Shown here one piece after another: positions 43,379 through 51,456 of a stretch of 64,000 bases of DNA. How positions within the stretch are numbered: position 1 is the stretch's first letter; each line of letters begins with the position of its first letter. Both the position numbers and the translations under genes were made by a program. Under the pieces are notes generated by a model. That model was not told where the DNA came from. It did no database searches and saw only the letters and a list, made by a program, of their open reading frames with translations. The DNA is from a bacterium (GTDB lineage: Bacteria; Pseudomonadota; Alphaproteobacteria; Acetobacterales; Acetobacteraceae). The stretch spans positions 124,001 through 188,000 of the forward strand of contig JAMFRO010000018.1 of assembly GCA_026224825.1 (NCBI GenBank). Reading direction: 5' to 3'.

Positions 43379-43381
43379 CGG

Positions 43382-44887
43382 CTAATCCTCATCCACCCAG
43401 GCGAAGGAGCGTCGCACCGCCTTCTTCCAGGATTTGTAGTAATGCGCGCGCCGCTCAGCCGGCAGGTCGGGTGCCCAGGTTTTATCCACGCTCGAGAACT
43501 GGCGCAGCTCTTCCAGGCTGCGCCAGTATCCCACCGCCAGACCCGCGGCGTAGGCGGCGCCCAGCGCCGTCGTTTCCGTCATTTTCGGCCGCTGCACCGG
43601 GACGTTCAGAATATCGGCCTGGAATTGCATCAGCAGATTGTTGGCCACCATGCCGCCATCGGTCTTCAACGCGGTTAGGTTTATGCCGCTATCTTCCTGC
43701 ATCGCCTCCACCACGTCCCGCAACTGGTAAGCGGTGGCTTCCAGCGCCGCGCGGGCCAGATGCGCCTTGGTGGCGAAGCGTGTCAGCCCGGCGATCACGC
43801 CGCGCGCGTCGTCCTGCCAATAGGGCGCGTACAGGCCGGAGAAGGCGGGGACGATATACACATCGCCATTATCCGGCACGCTGGCGGCCAGAGGTTCGAT
43901 TTGAGCTGTCTCGTCGAACAGGTTCAGGTTATCCCGCAGCCATTGCACCAGCGCGCCTGTGATGGCGATGGCGCCTTCCAGCGCATAATGCGGTTTTTGC
44001 TCTCCGAACTGATAGGCGATGGTGGTGAGCAGCCCGGCTTTGGATTGTACTGGCACAGTGCCGGTGTTCATCAGCAGAAAAGAGCCGGTGCCGTAGGTGT
44101 TTTTGGCTTCGCCGGGGGCAAAGCAGGTCTGGCCCACCAGGGCGGCCTGCTGGTCGCCGAGCATGCCCGCAAGCGGCGTGCCGCGCAGCGGGTTCGTCAC
44201 AATCTCCCCATACACGGCGGAGGAGGGGACGATGCGCGGCAGGCAGGCGCGCGGAATGGAAAATGCCTGCAGCAACGCCTCATCCCAGGCGCAGCTTGTA
44301 AGGTTAAGCAGCATGGTGCGGCTGGCATTGGTTACATCCGTGATGTGCAGCCCGCCATTAGGGCCGCCTGTAAAATTCCAGGCCAGCCAGCTATCGATGG
44401 TGCCGAACAGCGCCTCCCCGGCCTCCGCTTTCTCCCGCGCGCCAGAAATGTTTTCCAGAATCCACAGCAGCTTCAGCCCGGAGAAATAGGTGGCCAGCGG
44501 CAGGCCGGTTTTGGCGCGGAAGCGGTCCTGCCCGCCGGCTTGCGCGAAGCGGTGGACCAGATGGTCGGTGCGCGTGTCCATCCAGACGATGGCGTTGCAC
44601 AAGGGCCTGCCTGTGGCTTTGTCCCAGAGCAATGTCGTCTCGCGCTGGTTGGTGATGCCCACGGCGGCCAGATCCGCCATGGTGAGATTGGCCCGTGCCA
44701 GTGCCGCACCAATCACCTCTTGCGTGTTGGTGAGCAGCTCCATGGGGTCGTGCTCCACCCAGCCCGGCTGGGGGTACATCTGCCGGTGCTCCTTCTGCGC
44801 CTTGGAGATGATATTACCCCGCCGGTCGAATACGATGAAGCGCGAGCTGGTCGTGCCCTGGTCGATGGCGCCAATGTAGCGGGTCAT
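43382..44887 (-). CDS. glpK: Glycerol kinase
   Basis: Phosphorylates glycerol to sn-glycerol 3-phosphate with ATP. The 501 residues begin '[19 protein letters not shown]', the FGGY phosphate-binding start. It has '[11 protein letters not shown]', '[23 protein letters not shown]' and '[21 protein letters not shown]', all typical of GlpK, and ends '[15 protein letters not shown]'. Length is standard. No glpF, glpD or glpR lies beside it, so it is a lone gene here. Confidence 0.95.
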   Translation of the reverse strand: MTRYIGAIDQGTTSSRFIVFDRRGNIISKAQKEHRQMYPQPGWVEHDPMELLTNTQEVIGAALARANLTMADLAAVGITNQRETTLLWDKATGRPLCNAIVWMDTRTDHLVHRFAQAGGQDRFRAKTGLPLATYFSGLKLLWILENISGAREKAEAGEALFGTIDSWLAWNFTGGPNGGLHITDVTNASRTMLLNLTSCAWDEALLQAFSIPRACLPRIVPSSAVYGEIVTNPLRGTPLAGMLGDQQAALVGQTCFAPGEAKNTYGTGSFLLMNTGTVPVQSKAGLLTTIAYQFGEQKPHYALEGAIAITGALVQWLRDNLNLFDETAQIEPLAASVPDNGDVYIVPAFSGLYAPYWQDDARGVIAGLTRFATKAHLARAALEATAYQLRDVVEAMQEDSGINLTALKTDGGMVANNLLMQFQADILNVPVQRPKMTETTALGAAYAAGLAVGYWRSLEELRQFSSVDKTWAPDLPAERRAHYYKSWKKAVRRSFAWVDED

Positions 44888-44956
44888 TTTTGCTCCCCTT
44901 GCGGGTAAGCATTATCGCGTAACGGTTGCGAAATCCACCGGCATGGGGGCTTCAGG

Positions 44957-45376
44957 TCAGGGGGTGGCCGCAAGCGGGCCGGCGGTGCTGGTGAGGTTTG
45001 CACGCCATCCTTTGACGATCGAATCTATTCTCAGATCCAATTCCTTGAGCGTAAATGGCTTGCCCAGATAATCATCCGTGCCGGCACGAAATCCTTCGAT
45101 ATGATCATGGACATTCGATTGCCCGGATAAAATGAGAACGGGCGTCTGGTTGTTATCGGCGCGCAAGATCTTCAGCAGATAAATCCCGTCGATATTCTCG
45201 GGCAACCGCCGGTCCAGGATGATGAGATCGACTGCCTGCGCGAGGGCGAGGTCCAATCCGTCGCGGCCATTATCGGCATAATTTACCGTATGACCGGCGT
45301 CCTGCAAATGCTCGATGAGCAGATTTGCGATATGCTGATCGTCATCGATGACGAGTATTTTCATTTTAGTCTCCAA
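44957..45376 (-). CDS. Single-domain response regulator (receiver)
   Basis: 139 residues, receiver domain only: acidic pair 'VIDDDQ' near residue 12, phospho-acceptor Asp in 'LIILDRRLP' (~57), 'ILSGQS' and the Lys in 'GKPFTLKEL' (~108). The Leu/Arg in 'RRLPENIDG' resembles OmpR-class receivers, but no DNA-binding domain follows. An ATG four codons in (45364) is also possible. It probably takes phosphate from a kinase elsewhere, since none is adjacent. Confidence 0.87.
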   Translation of the reverse strand: METKMKILVIDDDQHIANLLIEHLQDAGHTVNYADNGRDGLDLALAQAVDLIILDRRLPENIDGIYLLKILRADNNQTPVLILSGQSNVHDHIEGFRAGTDDYLGKPFTLKELDLRIDSIVKGWRANLTSTAGPLAATP

Positions 45377-45449
45377 GACGGCAATCTTTTACCTCATATG
45401 AAATATTTACTCCGGGCTAAATTGCGAGATGCTGCAAATGTCTCAGCGG

Positions 45450-45857
45450 TTAACTTTTTGTTGGATGCTGTTCACATGCGTCAGGGCTTATCAGTTCCTT
45501 AAGCTTTTCGAGAACCTTGGATAGGGTATAGGGCTTGCTGAGAAATGCCAAAGGCGATTTAAATCTCTGCAGTCTTTCTTTCATCTGGTATCCGTTTCCG
45601 GATGTGACGATAACGGGCATACGCGGGTTGTCCTGCCTGATTTTCTCAACCAACCCCACGCCATCGAGATGGCCCGGCATTTGGACATCGGTGAAGACAA
45701 GGCCGATGTTAGGCGCATGGCGCATCTGCTCGATGGCGTCATCGCCGTCTCTCGCCTCAAGCACATCGTAACCCGCATCCCGCAGCCCCTCGGCCGTGAC
45801 TTGCCGGATCAGATCATCATCTTCAACACAGAGAATCTGCAGTTGTTTTTGCGACAT
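45450..45857 (-). CDS. Single-domain response regulator (receiver), CheY-like
   Basis: 135 residues, receiver only: 'CVEDDDLIRQ' near the start, acceptor Asp in 'LVFTDVQMPGHLDG' (~56), 'IVTSGNGY' and Lys in 'FLSKPYTLSKV' (~110). 'TDVQMPG-LDG' is common in receivers attached to hybrid kinases in alphaproteobacteria. It lies 73 bases upstream of the other lone receiver on the same strand. The two are different in sequence, so this is not a recent duplication. Confidence 0.88.
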   Translation of the reverse strand: MSQKQLQILCVEDDDLIRQVTAEGLRDAGYDVLEARDGDDAIEQMRHAPNIGLVFTDVQMPGHLDGVGLVEKIRQDNPRMPVIVTSGNGYQMKERLQRFKSPLAFLSKPYTLSKVLEKLKELISPDACEQHPTKS

Positions 45858-45915
45858 GAGCGAGATATGGCGCCTGATTTTCCGAATGCTGGATTGTTAC
45901 GGCGAATTCTTAAAG

Positions 45916-46635
45916 TCAGCTAACAGATGCGGGCTCATGTTCGGGGCGGCCGCAACGCAAATTGGCTGGTATCGCGATATCGATCAGCTTTGGGTGGGCG
46001 AGCTGCCGGTTCTGCATGGTGCTGGTGAATTCAGTGACGCTGGTCCCGGCACCCAGACGGGGGTTGAAGCGGCGCTCCTCGGCGACGCTGGTGACCGTCA
46101 GCCCCCGGTAATCATGCGCTGGATACAGCAGGCAGGTTTCGGGGAGGCTGAAAATCTGGCTGTGCACTGAGTGATACAGCCGCGCCGGACTGCCCTGCTG
46201 CAAATCGGTGCGCCCATTGCCGCGGATCAGCAGGCAATCACCGGTGAAGGCCATGCTGTGGTCGTCCAGCACGAAGGTGAGGCAGGAGTTGGAATGGCCA
46301 GGTGTGGCGCGGACCAGCAGGCGGCGCGTGCCGAATGCCACCTCGTCACCTTGCGTAAGATAGCGGTTAGCACCCTCGGCCCCGCTCTCTTTTGCCAGCA
46401 TGATCATGCTGGAAGTTTCATGGTGGAGCGCCCAGGCCCCGGTTATATGGTCGGCATGGACATGGGTATCCAACGTGGCCAGCAAGGTGAGGCCGAGTTC
46501 CCGCACCAGCGTGGCATCGCGCTGGGCCTGCTCCAGTACCGGGTCGATCAGCACGGCCTCGCCGCTGGGCAGGTCGCCCAGAAGATAGCTGTAGGTCGAG
46601 GATGCTGGGTCGAACAATTGCCGGAACACAAGCAT
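45916..46635 (-). CDS. ETHE1-like persulfide dioxygenase (MBL fold)
   Basis: The ATG at 46635 follows a strong GGAGG, giving 239 residues; the longer open frame to 46803 has no such support. It oxidises glutathione persulfide to sulfite with a mononuclear Fe. Evidence: the metallo-beta-lactamase motif in its ETHE1 form 'DTHVHADHITGAW', 'ATPGHSNSCLTFVLDD', 'AFTGDCLLIRGNGRTDLQQG' and 'LLYPAHDYRGLTVTSVAEE'. This removes toxic persulfide or sulfide. Context fits: a GST gene lies just upstream and the encapsulated cysteine desulfurase is 3 kb away. Confidence 0.9.
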   Translation of the reverse strand: MLVFRQLFDPASSTYSYLLGDLPSGEAVLIDPVLEQAQRDATLVRELGLTLLATLDTHVHADHITGAWALHHETSSMIMLAKESGAEGANRYLTQGDEVAFGTRRLLVRATPGHSNSCLTFVLDDHSMAFTGDCLLIRGNGRTDLQQGSPARLYHSVHSQIFSLPETCLLYPAHDYRGLTVTSVAEERRFNPRLGAGTSVTEFTSTMQNRQLAHPKLIDIAIPANLRCGRPEHEPASVS

Positions 46636-46747
46636 AGGACCTCCAACATAGCCGGATCGTGCAATCTGCTGCGGTTCTAGCAAATATTGGTAAGTCTGCC
46701 GTAAATTTTGAGATGTTGGGCCGGGACACCGCCCGGCCCGGGCAGGT

Positions 46748-47470
46748 TTATGAGGGTACCGGTAAGGCGCGCTGGTTGAAGAGGATTTTTGAACGTCGTT
46801 CAATTTCTTCCGGCGGCAGTTTGGAGGGGTCGGAGGGCAAGTCCTGCCCCAGCGCCATGCCGCGCTGCACGCCCGGCCGCGCGGCCAGGGTTTCCAGCCA
46901 GCGTTTCACATATTTGAACTCCTCGATGTCCTGGCCCTGGCCTTGCCAGTTCGTGGCCCAGGGGTAGCTCGCGATATCGGCGATGCTGTAGTCTTCTCCG
47001 GCCAGGAAGGGGTGGTGGTAGAGGCGGTTGTTCAGCACGCCGAAAATCCGGTTCACCTCATCGGTGAAGCGGCGCACGGCATAGGATTGGTCGCCCTTGT
47101 TGTCGCCCAGCCGGCGGAAATGCCCGGCCTCGCCGGATTTCGGCCCCTGGTTGGCCATCTGCCAGATAACCCATTGCAGGGTCTCGTATTTCTGGTGAAT
47201 TTCCTGCGGCCAGAGTTTCCTGGTTTTCTCGGCGAGGTAGAGCAGGATGGCGCCGGATTCGAACACGCTGAGCGGGGCACCGCCGCCGGGCGGGTTGTGG
47301 TCGACAATGGCCGGCATGCGGTGGTTGGGGTTGATTTTGAGAAAGGAGGGCTGGAACTGGTCGCCACGGCCGATGTCCAGCGGGATGAGGTTATATGCCG
47401 TGCCGGTTTCCTCCAGGAAAATAGCCACTTTTTTCCCGTTCGGCGTCGGCCAGTAGTAAAAATCGATCAT
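46748..47470 (-). CDS. yfcG: Glutathione S-transferase, YfcG/YghU (disulfide reductase) type
   Basis: 240 residues with an N-terminal thioredoxin-like GST domain beginning 'MIDFYYWPTPNGKKVAIFLEE', almost the E. coli YfcG start, then 'NHRMPAIVDHNPPGGG' and 'SVFESGAILLYLAEKT'. The alpha-helical domain has 'YSIADIASYPWATNW'. This group binds two GSH or GSSG and reduces disulfides rather than conjugating drugs, with 'TPN' in the active site. It follows the SDR gene by 11 bases and probably forms an operon with it. Confidence 0.88.
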   Translation of the reverse strand: MIDFYYWPTPNGKKVAIFLEETGTAYNLIPLDIGRGDQFQPSFLKINPNHRMPAIVDHNPPGGGAPLSVFESGAILLYLAEKTRKLWPQEIHQKYETLQWVIWQMANQGPKSGEAGHFRRLGDNKGDQSYAVRRFTDEVNRIFGVLNNRLYHHPFLAGEDYSIADIASYPWATNWQGQGQDIEEFKYVKRWLETLAARPGVQRGMALGQDLPSDPSKLPPEEIERRSKILFNQRALPVPS

Positions 47471-47481
47471 TGTCTTCTCCT

Positions 47482-48207
47482 TTAGAAATGTTCCACCCAG
47501 GGGCGGAGCTCTATCTCCCAGCTCCAGGTAGTGCGTGGCTGCTGCAATACGTGCCAGTAGCTTTGGGCAATCGCATCGGGGTCGAGCAGGCTGTCCGGCG
47601 CATCGGCCGGTTCGGCCCGGTTGAGGCCGCGCACCCCGCCGTCGATGATGAAATGTGCCACATGGATGCCTTGGGGCGCCAGCTCGCGGGCCATGCTCTG
47701 GGCCAGGCCGCGCAGAGCGAATTTGCCCATGGCGAAGGGGGCGGAGTTTGGGTAGCCTTTTACGCTGGCGGAGGCGCCGGTGAATAATATGGCGCCGCGT
47801 GCGGCCGGCGGGCGGGCAAGGTAACGCCGTGCGGCCTCCTGCCCGACCAGAAACCCGCCGAACGCCGAGACGCGCAACGCCTGTTCGACTGCCGCGGGGT
47901 CGAGCGTGGTGAGCGGCCCGCGCAACCGGCCACTGGCATTATAGACCACGATATCGGGCTCGCCGATCAGCCTTTCCGTATCTTCGAACAGCCGCTTGAC
48001 CTGGGTGGCGTCGCTGATATCGGCAGCCAGGGCCACACCGCCGATATCTGTGGCAAGTGGTTGAAGTTTTTCGGCATTTCGGGCTGCCAGCGCCACTTTT
48101 ATGCCGTTCTGGGCGAATAGCCGCGCCAGGGAGGCGCTGATGCCTGTGCCGGCGCCGACGATGAGGGCGGTTGTGTAATGCGGTTGGCTCACTGGAAATT
48201 CCTCCAT
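47482..48207 (-). CDS. Short-chain dehydrogenase/reductase
   Basis: 241 residues (ATG 48207; a GTG at 48192 is possible). The nucleotide motif is 'IVGAGTGISASLARLF', with the Gly spacing of classical SDRs, and 'YNAS' replaces the usual 'NNAG'. The catalytic Ser region is 'FTGASASVKGYPNSAPFAMGKFAL': the usual Tyr of YxxxK is Phe, leaving 'FAMGK'. This SDR may therefore be catalytically altered or inactive in the classical sense. It is divergent from the CmcJ-like gene and co-directional with the GST gene. Confidence 0.8.
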   Translation of the reverse strand: MEEFPVSQPHYTTALIVGAGTGISASLARLFAQNGIKVALAARNAEKLQPLATDIGGVALAADISDATQVKRLFEDTERLIGEPDIVVYNASGRLRGPLTTLDPAAVEQALRVSAFGGFLVGQEAARRYLARPPAARGAILFTGASASVKGYPNSAPFAMGKFALRGLAQSMARELAPQGIHVAHFIIDGGVRGLNRAEPADAPDSLLDPDAIAQSYWHVLQQPRTTWSWEIELRPWVEHF

Positions 48208-48264
48208 CTGTGAAGTGCCTCTTTCATGAGACTCTCTATATGCAGATATGATATTTTCTCGATG

Positions 48265-48284
48265 GATTTTATAGACATAAAATC
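48265..48284. promoter_or_regulatory. Perfect inverted repeat in the SDR/CmcJ-like divergent promoter
   Basis: GATTTTAT-AGAC-ATAAAATC, arms of 8 with a 4-base spacer, sits about 49 bases before the CmcJ-like start. The 125-base gap is AT-rich compared with its neighbours. A shared operator for both divergent units is the simplest reading. No regulator gene is adjacent. Confidence 0.45.
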
Positions 48285-48332
48285 ATAGCTTCACAAATAT
48301 CCTGACCAAAGGGACTTGAGGAGATATTTGCC

Positions 48333-49178
48333 ATGAACCAGATCATCTCTCCGCTGGAGACGCTTCCCGCCGTTGAGGCTGAAATCCATTACCTTGCACC
48401 GACAAGCGAGCGCCCACGGGCTTATACCTATGATCCGCCGGCGGGAATTCCTAGGAGCAATATCGGGGCGGAGAGCCATTTGGTCTCCATAAGAAGCATC
48501 CGCCAGGTGCTGGATCGTGTTTCGTTGGATGTGGAAGGCTTTGCCGCCGTCAATCATCGCAGCATTGTCCGGGATTTTTTTGATGAGGATGAAGTCAAAG
48601 CCGTTTATGTCCCGGAGACCGAGGCGCTACTCAAACAGGCGACCGGCGCTGACCGCGTGTTCATATTCGACGTGACGACCAGGCGCCGGGTGGGGGATGG
48701 GGCGGAAGGAGCCGGCCGGCCGCGCCAGCCGGTGTTGCGGGCGCATGTGGACCATACGGCGAGATCCGGGCCTGAGCGGGTGCGCCATTGGATGGGGGCG
48801 GATGCCGAGGAGCTGCTACGCGGGCGGGCGCAGATCATCAATGTGTGGCGGCCCATACATGGCCCGGTGCTGGATGCGCCTTTGGCTTTTGCCGATGCGC
48901 GCAGCGTGGCGCCGGCGGATCTGGTGCCGACGGATCTTGTCTATCCGGAGCGTGTCGGTGAGACCTATAGTGTTGCGTATAATCGGGCGCATCGCTGGTT
49001 CTATCTGCCCCGGATGCAGATTGATGAAGTGCTGCTGCTGAAATGTTTTGATTCAGAGGAAGATGGGCGCGCGCGGTTTACGCCGCATACCGCCTTTATC
49101 GATCCGGTTAAGCAAGAAAATGCCCGGCCGCGTGAGAGCATGGAATTGCGGGCTTTGGTGTTTCACCGGGCAAGGTGA
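48333..49178 (+). CDS. CmcJ/NvfI-like putative non-heme iron oxidoreductase
   Basis: 281 residues. It resembles the CmcJ / NvfI / GA4-desaturase-like family, 2-oxoglutarate-type oxidases known mostly from fungi and actinomycetes. The cue is 'RAHVDHTARSGPERVRHW' (H-x-D metal motif near residue 132), after 'VFIFDVTTRRR' and before 'RAQIINVWRPIHGPVLDAPLAF'. The distal His would be in 'FTPHTAFIDP' near residue 260. No membrane segments. It would hydroxylate or desaturate a small molecule, and the divergent GST/SDR genes are plausible partners. Confidence 0.77.
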   Translation: MNQIISPLETLPAVEAEIHYLAPTSERPRAYTYDPPAGIPRSNIGAESHLVSIRSIRQVLDRVSLDVEGFAAVNHRSIVRDFFDEDEVKAVYVPETEALLKQATGADRVFIFDVTTRRRVGDGAEGAGRPRQPVLRAHVDHTARSGPERVRHWMGADAEELLRGRAQIINVWRPIHGPVLDAPLAFADARSVAPADLVPTDLVYPERVGETYSVAYNRAHRWFYLPRMQIDEVLLLKCFDSEEDGRARFTPHTAFIDPVKQENARPRESMELRALVFHRAR

Positions 49179-49207
49179 GATGCCAGGTGAAGTGAAGGAC
49201 AAATGAG

Positions 49208-49417
49208 ATGGCGAATCATGATGTCGTGATATGGGCTGTTCCGCGGTTTCGCAGGCCGGTACGGCAAATAACCCCAGGCCAAATAACCCCAGGAAATGGC
49301 CGCGGTCTGCCCCGTGTGGATGCCAGCGGGCTGGAGGAGGGGCTGCTCAAAACGCTCGGCGAAGCGATCGCCGAGAATCCCGATGGGGCGGCTTGTTTAT
49401 ATGGCTGCCACGTATAG
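49208..49417 (+). CDS. Small hypothetical protein, possibly a gene fragment
   Basis: 69 residues after a weak GAAGGA site. I do not recognise it. It contains a duplicated 'QITPG' encoded by a 15-bp tandem repeat, and a C-terminal half ('GLEEGLLKTLGEAIAENPDGAACLYGCHV') that looks like normal protein. It fills the gap between the CmcJ-like gene and the truncated acetyltransferase, where a deletion seems to have occurred, so it may be a junction remnant. Confidence 0.3.
   Translation: MANHDVVIWAVPRFRRPVRQITPGQITPGNGRGLPRVDASGLEEGLLKTLGEAIAENPDGAACLYGCHV
49265..49293 (+). repeat. 15-bp direct repeat (two copies)
   Basis: CAAATAACCCCAGG occurs at 49265-49278 and 49280-49293 with one base between. 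It lies in the small open frame between the CmcJ-like gene and the truncated acetyltransferase. Its meaning is unknown; short tandem duplications are common at recombination scars. Confidence 0.7.
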
Positions 49418-49428
49418 CACCGGTCCGG

Positions 49429-49713
49429 CTAGATCGAGACGTTGAAAGAATCTGTCAGCGACTGATCCGGAATGTGCAGAAAGCCTTCGGCGATTTTGGC
49501 GGCCTCGAAGCTGGCGCGGTTGAGCATGGAATCGACGAAGAGCGGGGCGAGCACTGGCGTTTTCGCCAGTGCTTCCTCGGCCTCCTGGCGTAGTTTGATC
49601 CAGAGGAAATCGGCCAGGACCTGGCTGTCGACCAGCCCGCCATTGCCGCTGGCGGCCACCTGTTTCAGGTGCGCCAGCGTTGCGCGCAAGGGCGGTTGTT
49701 CGGCGGGACGCAT
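49429..49713 (-). pseudogene. Serine O-acetyltransferase, truncated to its N-terminal domain
   Basis: 94 residues. 'LWIKLRQEAEEALAKTPVLAPLFVDSML' followed by 'NRASFEAAKIAEGFLH' matches the all-alpha N-terminal domain of CysE/EpsC-type enzymes ('W..I+.EA..a....P.la......il.h..le.Al'). The catalytic hexapeptide beta-helix is absent: the frame stops after 'TDSFNVSI', and the other two frames downstream hold no hexapeptide pattern. The gene starts three bases after the cysteine desulfurase stop, the position where full-length acetyltransferase genes occur in family 2A encapsulin loci. It is therefore a broken gene or, less likely, a deliberate small domain. Confidence 0.65.
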
Positions 49714-49716
49714 CGC

Positions 49717-51456
49717 TCAGCGTTTGCTTTGAGCGATGCGGCGCACTACGGCGGCAAGTGCCTCGATATCGGCGAAGTTGTTGTACAATGCGAAGGATGG
49801 ACGCACTGTTGCCTCCAGCCCGAAGCGGCGCAGAATCGGCTGGGCGCAATGATGCCCGGCGCGTACGGCGATGCCCTCCGCCGCCAGCGCCTTGCCGACA
49901 TCCGGCGTGGCGATGTTGTCCAGCACGAAAGAGACGACGCCGGCTTTGTCCGCCGCTGTGCCGATGATGCGCAGGCCGGGGATGGGGGTGAGCAGCTGCG
50001 TGGCGTAGGTGATGAGCGCGTGTTCATGCGCCGCCACGTTGACCATGCCGATGCGTTCGAGATATTCGAGCGCCGCGCCCAGCCCCACGGCATCGGCGAT
50101 GTTGCCGGTGCCGGCCTCGAATTTTCCGGGGGCGGGGTGGTATTCGGTTTTCTCGAAGGTCACGTCGCGGATCATATTGCCGCCGCCCTGCCAGGGCGGG
50201 GCCTCTTCCAGCCGCGCCGCTTTGCCGTAAACGGCGCCGATGCCGGTGGGGCCGAAGACTTTATGACCCGAGAAGATGAACCAATCGGCATCCAGCGCCT
50301 GCACGTCCACCGGCATATGCGAGATGGATTGCGCGCCATCGAGCAGCACGGGCACGCCGCGCCGGTGCGCCAGTTCGATGATTTTGGCGGCCGGGGTGAC
50401 GGTGCCGAGCGCGTTCGAGACCTGGGTGACGGCGACGATTTTGGTGCGGTCGTTGAGCAGGCCGGAAAATGCGTCGAGCAGGATCTGGCCGTCGTCATCC
50501 ACCGGGATCACGCGCAGTTTTGCCCCCTTTTCGGCGGCGAGCTGCTGCCAGGGCACGATATTGGCGTGGTGCTCGAGATGCGAGACGATGATCTCGTCAC
50601 CCTCGCCGATGAAACGCCGTCCCCAGCTCTGGGCTACGAGGTTGATGCCCTCGGTGGCGCCGCGCACGAACACGATCTCATCCACTGAGGGTGCGTTGAT
50701 GAAGCGCCGCACGGTTTCGCGGGCTTTCTCATAGGCATCGGTCGAGCGTGCCGCCAGCGTGTGGGCGGCGCGGTGGATGTTGGAGTTTTCGTGCTCGTAG
50801 AAATATTTCAGCCGGTCGATGACGGCGCGCGGCTTTTGCGTCGTGGCCGCGTTGTCCAGCCAGATGAGCTGCTTGCCGTTGACTTGCTCGCTGAGGATGG
50901 GGAAATCCCGGCGCACGATGTCGGCATTGAAACCGCTGGGGCCGGTTGGCGGGATGACCGGCGGGGCGGCGAGGGTTTTGTTATCCAGGAAATAATATTT
51001 GTGGTCGGCCGGTTGTGCCGGGGCGGTTTGAGGCAGGCCGGTGAGGCCGCCGGGTACGCCGCCGCCGCTGAGGCCCGGCGCGCCGGGAGCCGGGGAGGAG
51101 GAAAGCAAAGGTGCTAACAGCGCCCGCAGTTCCGCTTCATTTGGCAGGCTGGCCGAGAGCGGCGGGATGCCGCCCAGGGAAAACCCAGGCACATCCGGTG
51201 CGGCCGGTGGCGAGAATCCTGTGGGCGGCAAAGCGCCGGTGGGGATGCTGCCGGTAAAGCCGAGCCCGCCCAGCGGCACGCCGCCGGCGGGCGGGGCTAC
51301 GCCCATGGGGGAAGCCGGTGGGGTGACGGGCAGTTGCGCGCCGCCCCCCGGCAGTTGGCGGAAGATATCATTCGCCAACTGGGTCAGCGCCGTTACGTCG
51401 AGCGGCGCGCCCGAGGGGTCAGGCCCCACGGATTCAGGCAGGGTAGTGATAGACAT
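49717..51456 (-). CDS. Encapsulin-cargo cysteine desulfurase with long disordered N-terminus
   Basis: The ATG at 51456 gives 579 residues; an ATG at 51477 is possible. Residues ~1-170 are Pro/Gly/Ala-rich and probably disordered, with one short helix-like motif near residues 24-37 ('LTQLANDIFRQLPG') and 'HKYYFLDNK' before the enzyme. The rest is a SufS-type class V PLP enzyme: 'WLDNAATTQKP', Asp373 in 'LLDGAQ', the PLP Lys399 in 'FSGHKVFGPTGIGA' and the persulfide Cys537 in 'RAGHHCAQP'. Such desulfurases with an extended N-terminal targeting region are the established cargo of family 2A encapsulins. The gene overlaps the shell gene by 23 bases, so the two are co-translated. Confidence 0.92.
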   Translation of the reverse strand: MSITTLPESVGPDPSGAPLDVTALTQLANDIFRQLPGGGAQLPVTPPASPMGVAPPAGGVPLGGLGFTGSIPTGALPPTGFSPPAAPDVPGFSLGGIPPLSASLPNEAELRALLAPLLSSSPAPGAPGLSGGGVPGGLTGLPQTAPAQPADHKYYFLDNKTLAAPPVIPPTGPSGFNADIVRRDFPILSEQVNGKQLIWLDNAATTQKPRAVIDRLKYFYEHENSNIHRAAHTLAARSTDAYEKARETVRRFINAPSVDEIVFVRGATEGINLVAQSWGRRFIGEGDEIIVSHLEHHANIVPWQQLAAEKGAKLRVIPVDDDGQILLDAFSGLLNDRTKIVAVTQVSNALGTVTPAAKIIELAHRRGVPVLLDGAQSISHMPVDVQALDADWFIFSGHKVFGPTGIGAVYGKAARLEEAPPWQGGGNMIRDVTFEKTEYHPAPGKFEAGTGNIADAVGLGAALEYLERIGMVNVAAHEHALITYATQLLTPIPGLRIIGTAADKAGVVSFVLDNIATPDVGKALAAEGIAVRAGHHCAQPILRRFGLEATVRPSFALYNNFADIEALAAVVRRIAQSKR

